Source of the DNA: Armatimonadota bacterium
Lineage (GTDB): Bacteria; Armatimonadota; Zipacnadia; Zipacnadales; FEN-943
Direction of reading: 5' to 3'
Assembly: GCA_026419655.1 (NCBI GenBank)
Contig: JANZZA010000541.1
Location: 1-10,659, forward strand
Length of the DNA: 10,659 bases
A model generated the notes under the pieces. The model was given only the letters and a program-made list of their open reading frames with translations. It was not told the DNA's origin and searched no databases. The translations under genes were made by a program, and so were the position numbers. Positions 1 through 6,420 of this stretch are shown one piece after another (position 1 is the stretch's first letter; every line of letters starts with the position of its first letter).

Positions 1-64
1 ACATGCCGAAGCGGTCATGCTGAAACCAGGTGACGTCGCCCTTGGCCATCTTTTCTTCTGACAT
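1..64 (-). CDS. Probable GH29 alpha-L-fucosidase, N-terminal fragment
   Basis: Only 21 codons are inside the window. Read on the minus strand from ATG at 64-62 they give a short polar head, then GDVTWFQHDRFGM, and the next base (T) fits Phe. A Trp-Phe/x-x-His-x-(A/D)-Arg-Phe-Gly-Met-Phe stretch near the N-terminus is typical of GH29 alpha-L-fucosidases, where it leads into FIHWG at the first barrel strand. These enzymes remove terminal fucose from glycans with retention of configuration. A G-rich stretch (GGGGG) about 8 bases upstream could be the ribosome binding site for ATG-64. A second in-frame ATG at 49-47 is the alternative start. No signal peptide is visible, so the enzyme may be cytoplasmic. 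The gene is divergent from the DUF1385-argS group. The call rests on one short motif and is tentative. Confidence 0.6.
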   Translation of the reverse strand, partial: MSEEKMAKGDVTWFQHDRFGM

Positions 65-450
65 CTCGGTACCCCCAGAGAAGAATAGTGAAGCGCCGTG
101 TTCATCTCCCGCCAGCTTTTTCCTTCGTCTTGCCGCGGTGCCGAAAGGGTAAAGAAAGGAAAAGGATGCAGAAGGCAAAAAGACGGCGGGGCCACGGTGA
201 AGCGTCTGGCAGACGGCAGACAGGTTCTTTCGGGCGGTCTTTCCGGGCGATTGCTCAAAGAAAACTATTGCAAAGGCCCAGCTTCGCCGATGCAGGGCGA
301 CCAAGATGTACGACTCCATGTGCCCGACCTCTTACCCGCAAGCGAGTCAGGGAAGCCATAAAGCGAATTTCGCAGCACCCTCAAACACTGGTCCTGGCGC
401 ACCTGTCAGTATGCCAGCGGCACGAGGTTCCTCCCCCCAGATCGTACTCA

Positions 451-469
451 GCGGGCGCCAGTCGCCCGC
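451..469. other. Perfect stem-loop in the divergent region
   Basis: Arms GCGGGCG (451-457) and CGCCCGC (463-469) pair perfectly over 7 bp around the 5-base loop CCAGT. No T-run follows on either strand, so this is not a standard intrinsic terminator. It lies 28 bp before the operator-like palindrome. It could be a transcript structure or a protein-binding site, or it could be chance in GC-rich DNA. Confidence 0.4.
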
Positions 470-496
470 GAAGCTCCGGGTCTGCGACAAGCGCAC

Positions 497-512
497 TGGT
501 AAGCGCTTTCCA
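497..512. promoter_or_regulatory. LacI/GalR-family operator-like palindrome
   Basis: The 16-mer TGGTAAGCGCTTTCCA is a near-perfect palindrome: 7 of its 8 base pairs are symmetric, and only the fourth pair (T opposite T) fails. It has the central CG step, AAGCGCTT core and TGG...CCA ends typical of LacI/GalR-family operators, including cre-like sites. Such regulators usually control sugar-use genes, which fits the fucosidase gene starting at 64 on the other strand. The distance of more than 400 bp is long for direct repression. It is also about 160 bp upstream of the DUF1385 start. No regulator gene is in the window. Confidence 0.45.
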
Positions 513-661
513 TGCGGTTTCCGATTTGCAGGCGGTGCGCTGTGCGTCAGGCCCCCCTCCAGCCCGTGCCTCGGAGGCCGTCGTTTGCTTGCCGGTGGGC
601 ATATGGGTAGACTCGCGCTGTGTAGCTGGCTGGTGCTCTGGCGGAAAGAGACATACCGGGT

Positions 662-666
662 AGGTG
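662..666 (+). promoter_or_regulatory. Ribosome binding site deciding the DUF1385 TTG start
   Basis: AGGTG lies 8 bases before the TTG at 675. This spacing, plus the family alignment of the N-terminus, favours TTG-675 over the in-frame ATGs at 603 and 756. Confidence 0.45.
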
Positions 667-674
667 TAGAGTCC

Positions 675-1502
675 TTGTCTGAGGAGACCGAGGGAGCCTG
701 GGGCTGGGATACACCGGACTACTGGCCGAGGCCGCCACGCATTAGTGGCACGGCCATGGTGACCGGAGTCCATTTGTCCACCGGCTACGCGCGTACTTCC
801 CGGGACTGGGAGCTGGTGGTCACAGGCCTGGCGCTAATGGGTCTGGCAGGTGTCGCGGCCGTGGTTTCATTTCTGGTGGTCTGGCTAATAGACGGCGTAA
901 CGCCGGTGCCGACAGTGGGCATTCTTCTTGGGGTATTGCCTGGGGCTATGCCAGCCCATTACGCTTACTGGCAGGTGCTGGTCAATCTGGTGGTCGCGCT
1001 GACGTTCCTGGTTGTGCTGCGGCTATCTCCACTGGCTGGGTACCATGCGGCGGAGCACATGACTGTCACGTGCATAGAACGCCTGGGCCGGATAGACCCC
1101 GACCAGGTGCGCCACATGCCACGTGCCCATCACCGCTGCGGCAGTAGCCTGCTGGCCGGGATTCTGCCAGCTTTTCTCATCGCGGTGCCGCTGCTTTCCG
1201 TGAACAGGGAGCTCGCAGCCCTGATAGTGATTGCGGGCTGGGTGTTACGCGACCGGACGGGAATGTTTTTGCAACAGGTCTTCACCACCAAGCCGCCGAG
1301 CCGCAAACAACTTATGGCGGGTATCCGTGCAGGCGAAAGGCTGCTGGCACAGATAAACCACAGGCATCCTCCTTCGTTGTCTCCCGCTCAAAGGCTGTGG
1401 CGCCGGGGCGTTCCGCAGATGGTCGCCGGAGCCGTCGCTGGCATGTGGATTCTGGGCCGTGTGCTTGATAATCTGCACCTGTTTCTTGACACAGGCCTGT
1501 GA
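675..1502 (+). CDS. DUF1385 family membrane protein (YqhQ-like)
   Basis: This 275-aa polytopic membrane protein belongs to the DUF1385 family (YqhQ of Bacillus), described as a possible metal-dependent membrane enzyme of unknown reaction. The hallmarks are in the right order. An N-terminal ISGTAMVTGVH segment corresponds to the family's GGQAVIEGVM. A hydrophobic segment follows at about residues 49-72 and another at 98-118. The conserved GYHAAEH comes at 123-128, then RAHHRCGSS at 150-158 (usually H-x-RCG) and hydrophobic segments at 159-175 and 180-191. QQVFTTKPPSRKQL follows near 200 (family QxxTTxEPxxxQ), and there is a last hydrophobic stretch near 246-261. The His/Glu/Cys residues are candidate metal ligands. 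The TTG start has AGGTG 8 bases upstream and keeps the whole family N-terminus; ATG-756 would cut into it, and ATG-603 is the other candidate. argS follows 113 bp downstream on the same strand. Confidence 0.82.
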   Translation: MSEETEGAWGWDTPDYWPRPPRISGTAMVTGVHLSTGYARTSRDWELVVTGLALMGLAGVAAVVSFLVVWLIDGVTPVPTVGILLGVLPGAMPAHYAYWQVLVNLVVALTFLVVLRLSPLAGYHAAEHMTVTCIERLGRIDPDQVRHMPRAHHRCGSSLLAGILPAFLIAVPLLSVNRELAALIVIAGWVLRDRTGMFLQQVFTTKPPSRKQLMAGIRAGERLLAQINHRHPPSLSPAQRLWRRGVPQMVAGAVAGMWILGRVLDNLHLFLDTGL

Positions 1503-1615
1503 GGCGCGGTACGCGTGGGCGGCTGCGGCGGGACGCCGACGGGCCCGTTTACTGATTGCCGTCGAGAGCAAGACCGCTGTACGGGGCGCACAGGCCCGGC
1601 GGCTACTGTGTACAG

Positions 1616-3313
1616 ATGACCTCAGGACAGGTGGCCGAAGTGAAGGAAAGACTGCGTAGGCTTCTCGTCGAGGCAATAGCCGCTGCCGTCAAGGAAGGCC
1701 AGCTTCCGGGCGATGCTGCAGGGGTGGAGGTCTATGTTGAGCGCCCGCCCCGGTCGGAGATGGGCGACTTTTCGGCGTCCGTCGCCATGGGCCTGGCGAA
1801 GGTTGCTCGCCGGCCACCAATCCAGGTGGCAGAGATAATCTTGTCGCACCTTCCGTCGGACCCCGTTGTTGAGGCGGCCGAAATTGCCCCGCCGGGTTAC
1901 ATCAACTTCCGCCTCGGTCCGCGGTGGCTAACTGATGCGGTGGCTGAGTGCTTGACCCGCGGCAGCGATTACGGTCGGTCTGACTGGGGGGCCGGACGGC
2001 GGGTACAGGTAGAGTTTGTGAGCGCCAACCCCGTGGGGCCAATCCACATCGGCAACGCCCGCGGTGGCCCTTACGGGGACGTGCTGGCGTCGTTGCTGGA
2101 GGCCACGGGCCACCATGTCACCCGCGAGTACTACATCAACGACGGCCCGGAGAATACCCAGATTGTTGTGTTCGGCGGGTCGGTGCAGGCCCGATACCTG
2201 CAGGCGTTGGGAGTGGAGGCAGCCCTCCCCGAAGGCGGCTATCAGGGAGAATACGTGACGGAACTGGGCCAGGCCCTGGCGGCCGAGCATGGCGACCGCT
2301 ACCGCAATGTCCCCCAGGACGAGGCCGGTGCGCTGTTGTTCTTTGGGCTCGTGCGCGACCGGATGATACAGGTGCTGCAGGAAGACTGTGACGCGCTGGG
2401 TATCAGCTTCGACGTGTGGTTCAGTGAGCAGGGCCTTTACGACAGCGGCGCCGTAGAAGCAGTCGTGAAAAAGCTCATGGACTTGGGAGCGGCTTATGAG
2501 CGCGACGGAGCTGTGTGGTTGCGCAGCAGCGCCTATGGCGATGATGAAGACAGGGTGTTAGTGCGCCAGTCGGGCGGGCCTACTTACCTTGCCAGTGACG
2601 CCGCCTACGGCCTGAACAAGTTTTTGGAGCGGGGCTTTGACCACGTCATCTACGTGTGGGGGCCGGACCATGGCGGCTATGTGGCCCGGCTAAAAGCGGC
2701 TCTTGCTGCCCTCGGCGTTGAGCCTGAGCGCGTCGAGATTATTATCTACCAGATCGTCCGCATACTACGCGGCGGCGAGCCAGTGCGGATGAGCAAACGG
2801 GCAGGCAATGCTATCTGGCTGCGAGACATAATCGAGGAGGCAGGCCGCGACGCTGTGCGTTTCTTCTTTCTGCTGCGCAGCGTAGATGCCCACCTTGACT
2901 TCGACCTGGAGCTGGCCACCCGTCAAAGCGAGGAAAACCCTGTTTACTATGTCCAGTACGCCCACGCGCGCACTTATGGGATTCAGAAGGAAGCTGCTGC
3001 CCGCGGCTTTCCCGGGCCGTCCACCGAGCGGCTGGAGCTCCTCTCGCACCCGGCAGAGCGTGATTTGATGCGCTACATCGCCGACTATCCAGGGCTGGTT
3101 TCCGACGCTGCCCGGCAGCGTGCGCCGCACCGCCTCACCCATTTCGCTCTCGAAATGGCGCGAGCTTTTCACCAGTTCTACGACCGCTGCCGGGTGCTGG
3201 ACCCGGCAAACGAGGAGCTTTCAGCGGCTCGGCTGGCACTAGTGGTCGCTACGGGGCAGGTCCTGCGAAATTTGCTGGGGTTGCTTGGGGTTAGCGCACC
3301 GGAGCGGATGTAG
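1616..3313 (+). CDS. argS: Arginyl-tRNA synthetase
   Basis: This 565-aa class I aminoacyl-tRNA synthetase charges tRNA-Arg with arginine using ATP, in the cytoplasm. The N-terminal Add-1 domain, which contacts the tRNA D-loop, spans about residues 1-100 and contains the ERPPRSEMGDFS segment. The catalytic Rossmann fold opens with EFVSANPVGPIHIGNARG, holding the HIGH-type signature HIGN at 144-147. The second signature appears as RMSKR at 391-395, followed by AGN. The DALR anticodon-binding domain begins around YVQYAHAR (445-452) and ends with the usual C-terminus (Arg-Val-Leu, then LRNLLGLLGVSAPERM). Length is normal and the gene looks intact. ATG-1616 gives the expected family N-terminus; an in-frame TTG at 1556 adds only an unrelated tail. 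No strong Shine-Dalgarno sequence and no T-box leader is visible. The stop codon abuts the next gene. Confidence 0.97.
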   Translation: MTSGQVAEVKERLRRLLVEAIAAAVKEGQLPGDAAGVEVYVERPPRSEMGDFSASVAMGLAKVARRPPIQVAEIILSHLPSDPVVEAAEIAPPGYINFRLGPRWLTDAVAECLTRGSDYGRSDWGAGRRVQVEFVSANPVGPIHIGNARGGPYGDVLASLLEATGHHVTREYYINDGPENTQIVVFGGSVQARYLQALGVEAALPEGGYQGEYVTELGQALAAEHGDRYRNVPQDEAGALLFFGLVRDRMIQVLQEDCDALGISFDVWFSEQGLYDSGAVEAVVKKLMDLGAAYERDGAVWLRSSAYGDDEDRVLVRQSGGPTYLASDAAYGLNKFLERGFDHVIYVWGPDHGGYVARLKAALAALGVEPERVEIIIYQIVRILRGGEPVRMSKRAGNAIWLRDIIEEAGRDAVRFFFLLRSVDAHLDFDLELATRQSEENPVYYVQYAHARTYGIQKEAAARGFPGPSTERLELLSHPAERDLMRYIADYPGLVSDAARQRAPHRLTHFALEMARAFHQFYDRCRVLDPANEELSAARLALVVATGQVLRNLLGLLGVSAPERM

Positions 3314-5278
3314 TTGGAAGCTGGATGTCTCGCCATGGCTGGATTCCTGGCCGCCGTTGGCGCGCGCCCGCCCCTGGTTCTTGTTGTCCAGCCGGATGCC
3401 ACCATCCAGGGCATGCCCGTGAGCTCCCGGCTGGCCGCCCAGGCCTTTTCTCATGCGTGCACGGCTCTGAAGACTGCCCAGGTGCCCTTTTCCGAAACCG
3501 CAGACACGAAGGTGGCAAAAACTGGTCTGCCCCCTGGTGCTGTGGCTATCTTCCCATACAATCCCCTGCTGTCACCGGGTGAAGATGCCAAGATTGCGGC
3601 CTTTCTTTCGGCGGGTGGGCGGGCCATATTTGTACACTCGCTGCCGGGGCCGGCAGCCAGGCTCTGGAACGTATCGCCGCCCCAACGGTCCCAGGCTCAA
3701 TGGCCGGGCCAGTACCATAAGCTGCTCTTCGCTGACACCGGCCTTCTCGGATGCCCGGCTGAGGTTACCGTTCGCGCCGAATGGGTTCACACCATAGACC
3801 CACCCCAAGCAATAAGACGGCTGGGGACCTTCGTGTCCAGCTCAGGCCGGGCGCAAGCTGGGACGGGTATTTACATGTCCGCGTCGCTGGCTTACGTCAC
3901 CTGCTTGCTTGTGGCGAGTGACCCGGCGGAGAGTGGTGCTCTGCTGCGGGCGCTCATCGGGCACTATGCGCCGCTACTATGGAACCAGTTGGTTCCGCCC
4001 AGCTCTGCGGAGCTGGGGCCACTCGAGGGAGCTTCAAGCCTGGCAGCTCTGCTGCAACAACTTTCTGCGCGGCAAGCTGAAGGGCCGCACGTAAAGCGTG
4101 CGCTCAGGGCAGGCCAGGAGGCCGAGGCTTCGCTAAAGCGGGCCCGGAGCTTGCTGTCCGACGGATTCGCGGATGCCGCTGTGGCCCTCGCAGGCGGGGC
4201 CCGAAGGGCTGCAGAACAGGCCTTCTGGATGGCCTGGCCGTCGCGGGCTGACGAGCTGCGCGGAGTTTGGGCCTGTCCCGTAGCTGAGCCTTCGTGGGAG
4301 GCCGCGGCTGAGGCCCTGGCCGCGGCCAGGTTTAACGCGGTTTTCCCGTATGTGGCTTCGGCTGCTGCTGCGTATTATCCGTCGTCGGTATTACCCCCAG
4401 CCGCGGATTATCCGGGCCGTGATGCCCTGACGGAGATAATAGAGGCGTGCCATTCCCAGGGCTTGACTGTTCACGCCCGGCTGCTGGGACTATCCTGTCT
4501 TTTTGCGACCGACGAGACCTGCGACAAGCTGGCCTCATCGGGGCGACTGATGGTCAGCTCTAACGGCAAAACCTTGCGCTGGCTCTGCCCTGTGTCTGCC
4601 GACAACCGTCGTCAGGTCATTGCCGCCGCTGAGGAGATAGTGGCCAAGTACCCCGTGGACGGCCTGCAACTGGATTATTTTCGCTATCCAGGCTTGCAGG
4701 GCTGCTATTGCACCAGGTGCCGGGAGGCTTTCGAGGCATCATTCGGCCGGCGGCTCCAGCGTTGGCCTCAGACCGTCCTGGACGGCGCCCCGGCGGAGGC
4801 TTATGACGAGCTGCGGCGGCGGCAGCTCGATGGATTGCTGGGAGAGATTCGCACCGCAGTGCGCCGGGCCCGGCCCGGCCTTCCGTTGTCTGCAGCGGTC
4901 TTCGCAAACTGGGAACACCACCGCCACGAGATAGGCCAGGACTGGGTCCGCTGGCTTCAGCAGGGCCTTCTGACTTTTGCTTGCCCCATGAACTACACAC
5001 CTTCCCCGGAGCGTTTCAGCGAGCTGGTGACCAGGCAACGAGGATGGGTCGGGCCAGGCGCCCGACTATGCTTTGGCATCGGTCCCTACGCTGACCGCAT
5101 GGGAGATTTCCCCACCATTGCCGTCGCCAGGCAGATAACGCTTGCCCGTGCGTCCGGTCAGGGATGGGTGCTATTCAACCTGCGCCCCGAGCTGCTGGAA
5201 CGAGACCTGCCCCGGCTGTCGGCAGGCATGACCTGGGCACCTGCCCGGCTGCCGCCGTGGGCCGGGGGCAAGGGATAG
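3314..5278 (+). CDS. Glycosyl hydrolase-like GHL10 (DUF187) protein with a GATase1-like N-terminus
   Basis: This 654-aa protein has two parts. Residues about 20-230 look like a class I glutamine-amidotransferase-like Rossmann domain (LVLVVQPDA, then AKIAAFLSAGGRAIFVHSLPG) of the kind found next to glycosidase barrels. A helical, Ala-rich linker covers about 240-310. From LRGVWA (315-320) the GHL10/DUF187 barrel starts: AARFNAVFPYV, YYPSSVLPP, YPGRDALTEIIEACHSQGL (366-384), VDGLQLDYFRYPG (448-460, holding the likely acidic site residues Asp449 and Asp454), the Cys-x-Cys-x-x-Cys cluster at 464-469, and CPMNYTPS. GHL10 proteins are predicted glycosidases; the substrate is unknown. The reading frame begins at TTG directly after the argS stop, with GGAG 9 bases before it, so translation may be coupled. 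ATG-3335 is the alternative start. No clear signal peptide is visible. Insertion element copy A lies 29 bp beyond the stop. Confidence 0.82.
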   Translation: MEAGCLAMAGFLAAVGARPPLVLVVQPDATIQGMPVSSRLAAQAFSHACTALKTAQVPFSETADTKVAKTGLPPGAVAIFPYNPLLSPGEDAKIAAFLSAGGRAIFVHSLPGPAARLWNVSPPQRSQAQWPGQYHKLLFADTGLLGCPAEVTVRAEWVHTIDPPQAIRRLGTFVSSSGRAQAGTGIYMSASLAYVTCLLVASDPAESGALLRALIGHYAPLLWNQLVPPSSAELGPLEGASSLAALLQQLSARQAEGPHVKRALRAGQEAEASLKRARSLLSDGFADAAVALAGGARRAAEQAFWMAWPSRADELRGVWACPVAEPSWEAAAEALAAARFNAVFPYVASAAAAYYPSSVLPPAADYPGRDALTEIIEACHSQGLTVHARLLGLSCLFATDETCDKLASSGRLMVSSNGKTLRWLCPVSADNRRQVIAAAEEIVAKYPVDGLQLDYFRYPGLQGCYCTRCREAFEASFGRRLQRWPQTVLDGAPAEAYDELRRRQLDGLLGEIRTAVRRARPGLPLSAAVFANWEHHRHEIGQDWVRWLQQGLLTFACPMNYTPSPERFSELVTRQRGWVGPGARLCFGIGPYADRMGDFPTIAVARQITLARASGQGWVLFNLRPELLERDLPRLSAGMTWAPARLPPWAGGKG

Positions 5279-5307
5279 GTACTGCTCCCTGTACTGTCCC
5301 CGCGGAA

Positions 5308-5519
5308 GGGGAGTATTCGGTTTTTTAAGCATACTGCTGCAAAAGTTTCTGCAGCGCCTGGGGAACGGGCCCCGAGGCAAGAGGTGAGACACACAACTTT
5401 ATCCACTTTCGTGGCCGTGTATGAGTCAACACCGGGTTTCGGACAGACCAGCAAGATACTTCTCCAGGCCTTACGCTTTCCCACCTGAAACAAAATCCTG
5501 AGTAAACTCAATACTCCCC
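5308..5519 (-). mobile_element. 212-bp MITE-like element, copy A
   Basis: This element has no gene of its own. Its ends are GGGGAGTATT on the left and AATACTCCCC on the right, giving a perfect 10-bp terminal inverted repeat that continues imperfectly for about 26 bp. It is flanked by a perfect 7-bp direct repeat, CGCGGAA (5301-5307 and 5520-5526), as left by transposition; the boundary is ambiguous by a few bases because CCCC and GG runs adjoin the ends. Its reverse complement aligns without gaps to copy B (9724-9935), with about 31 differences by hand count, roughly 85 percent identity. The strand given is relative to copy B. A frame open for over 60 codons is conserved in both copies, but its changes are mostly non-synonymous, so I do not call it coding. 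A non-autonomous element moved by a transposase elsewhere is the best explanation; the family is not recognised. Confidence 0.85.
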
Positions 5520-5691
5520 CGCGGAAGGCTTTGTTTCCGTCAGTAATTCATGAAAGCTCCAGCGGCGGTTCTATGCTTCTTGGAGCACAGGCTTTAAGTT
5601 GTCCTCAGCAGGTCTTGCGGTAGGCCTGTAGAACATGTCAGGGCGGTTGAGCGTCCTTACAGACGGGAGAGCTTTGGACCAATGCTTCTTC

Positions 5692-5699
5692 GGAGGTGA
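5692..5699 (+). promoter_or_regulatory. Strong ribosome binding site for a GTG start
   Basis: GGAGGTGA is a nearly full anti-16S match and sits 6 bases before the GTG at 5706. It fixes the start of the small exported protein. Confidence 0.75.
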
Positions 5700-5705
5700 C
5701 GGCAG

Positions 5706-6176
5706 GTGCGGCGTACTGCGCCGATTTTCCTCGTTTTGCTGGCGGTGTTACTGCTGGCTTTCGCATCGTCCGCGGCGCTGGCGCAGGGGCCAGGATGGCA
5801 AGGTGGACAGCAGCCCGGGGAAGGAGGGTGGGGGTGGGGTGCCCCCGGGGGCTGGCAGCAAGGGCCTGGGATGGGGCCTGGGGGACCAGGGATGGGGCCT
5901 GGACCAGGGATGGGGCCTGGACCAGGCTTTGGGCCCATGAACCCCATGGCCGGGGCTATGATGATGAGGGCCATGGCCCAGCCCGCCATCGCCGTGGCTA
6001 ACGGGAAGGTTTTCGTCGCGGCTGGCGGGGTGCTTTACCGGTTCAACGCAGAGACCCTGGAGCTTGAGCTGCAGATCGAGTACGCCCCAATGATGCCGCA
6101 GATGGGGCCGGGGAGGCCTGGAGGGCCCCCAGGCCAGGGCGGAATGCTACCGCCACCACAGCCGCCAGGCGGGTAG
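5706..6176 (+). CDS. Small exported Gly/Pro/Met-rich protein with one PQQ-like blade
   Basis: This 156-aa protein starts at GTG behind a strong ribosome binding site. Residues 1-26 are a clear signal peptide: MRRT, then a Leu/Val/Ala core, ending ALA before Gln. Residues about 27-80 are low-complexity Gly, Pro, Met and Trp, containing repeated GPGMGP units encoded by an 18-bp tandem repeat. After a Met-rich patch (AMMMRAMAQ), residues about 96-126 read AIAVANGKVFVAAGGVLYRF and NAETLELELQIEY. This resembles a single PQQ-like beta-propeller blade: strand, turn, VLYxFxAxTLEL. The tail is again Pro/Gly-rich. One blade cannot form a propeller alone, so it may pair with partners or act as a surface or matrix protein. 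Similar short exported proteins occur as uncharacterised genes in several environmental phyla. The function is unknown; the methionines could bind copper, but nothing proves it. Confidence 0.78.
   Translation: MRRTAPIFLVLLAVLLLAFASSAALAQGPGWQGGQQPGEGGWGWGAPGGWQQGPGMGPGGPGMGPGPGMGPGPGFGPMNPMAGAMMMRAMAQPAIAVANGKVFVAAGGVLYRFNAETLELELQIEYAPMMPQMGPGRPGGPPGQGGMLPPPQPPGG
5862..5926 (+). repeat. 18-bp tandem repeat encoding GPGMGP
   Basis: Units GGACCAGGGATGGGGCCT at 5883-5900 and 5901-5918 are identical. A first unit at 5862-5879 differs at two bases and is followed by an extra GGG codon. A partial unit, GGACCAGG, ends the array at 5919-5926. All lengths are multiples of three, so the reading frame of the exported protein is kept and copy number may vary between strains. 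Confidence 0.85.
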
Positions 6177-6183
6177 CAGTAGG

Positions 6184-6198
6184 CCGCGCGCCGCGCGG
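6184..6198 (+). terminator. Short GC hairpin after the exported-protein gene
   Basis: CCGCGC (6184-6189) pairs with GCGCGG (6193-6198) over a 3-base loop, 8 bases after the stop codon. Only two T residues follow, so it is at best a weak intrinsic terminator. Confidence 0.3.
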
Positions 6199-6307
6199 TT
6201 GACGATGTTGGAGTCCAGCAGGCGCAGTACCGTTTCTATTGGTCAGGCCTGCGCGCGGTAGCGTGTTTGGCAAGACATAGAAAGTGGCTAAATAACTTCT
6301 GGCCGGC

Positions 6308-6345
6308 GGCACGGATGGGCAGGGCTGTTCAGCCTGCCCGGTGCC
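6308..6345. terminator. Stem-loop in the convergent intergenic region
   Basis: GGGCAGG (6317-6323) pairs with CCTGCCC (6333-6339). CTG and CAG extend the stem inward past a bulged G, and GGCAC (6308-6312) with GTGCC (6341-6345) extend it outward across a small internal loop. It lies between two convergent genes, where a bidirectional terminator or transcript-end structure is expected. No T-run follows on either strand, so termination is an inference. The remainder of 6177-6420 shows no gene. Confidence 0.4.
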
Positions 6346-6420
6346 GAAACCTCAGCGGCTGCTTTTATCCCACTAGTTTTGTCTTGATAGGCCTTCCTGG
6401 GGCACCGCCCGCCACCAGGC

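Larger units (their letters stand above)
65..674. other. Long non-coding divergent region
   Basis: This 610-bp stretch lies between the divergent fucosidase and DUF1385 genes. Open frames cross it, but their products are Arg/Pro/Ser-rich with no recognisable domain, as expected by chance in GC-rich DNA. It holds a purine-rich run near 143-190, a perfect stem-loop at 451-469 and a LacI/GalR-type palindrome at 497-512. I could not fit it to a tRNA or to a known riboswitch with any confidence. Promoters for both flanking genes should be here, but no clear -35/-10 pair stands out. Confidence 0.6.
5279..5705. other. Intergenic region containing insertion element copy A
   Basis: This 427-bp gap between the GHL10 gene and the small exported-protein gene is half filled by the 212-bp element at 5308-5519. 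Removing the element and one 7-bp duplication would join the GHL10 3' end to CGCGGAAGGCTTTG. That junction forms a weak 5-bp hairpin (CGGAA with TTCCG) but no good terminator. Between 5527 and 5691 I see no gene; a promoter for the gene at 5706 is expected there, but none is clear. Confidence 0.6.

Noticed and set aside
220..320. A possible riboswitch-like stretch (GCAAAGGCC and a GGGCGACC segment)
   Set aside because: The conserved pieces and their order do not fit c-di-GMP or cobalamin riboswitch consensus, and no consistent fold was found by eye.
88..663. Open frames across the divergent region, including the upstream extension of the DUF1385 frame from 306
   Set aside because: The products are Arg/Ser/Pro-rich with no domain or good ribosome binding site; GC-rich DNA gives such frames by chance.
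1503..1615. A T-box or attenuator leader before argS
   Set aside because: There is no T-box-like conserved sequence and no terminator hairpin with a T-run in the 113-bp gap.
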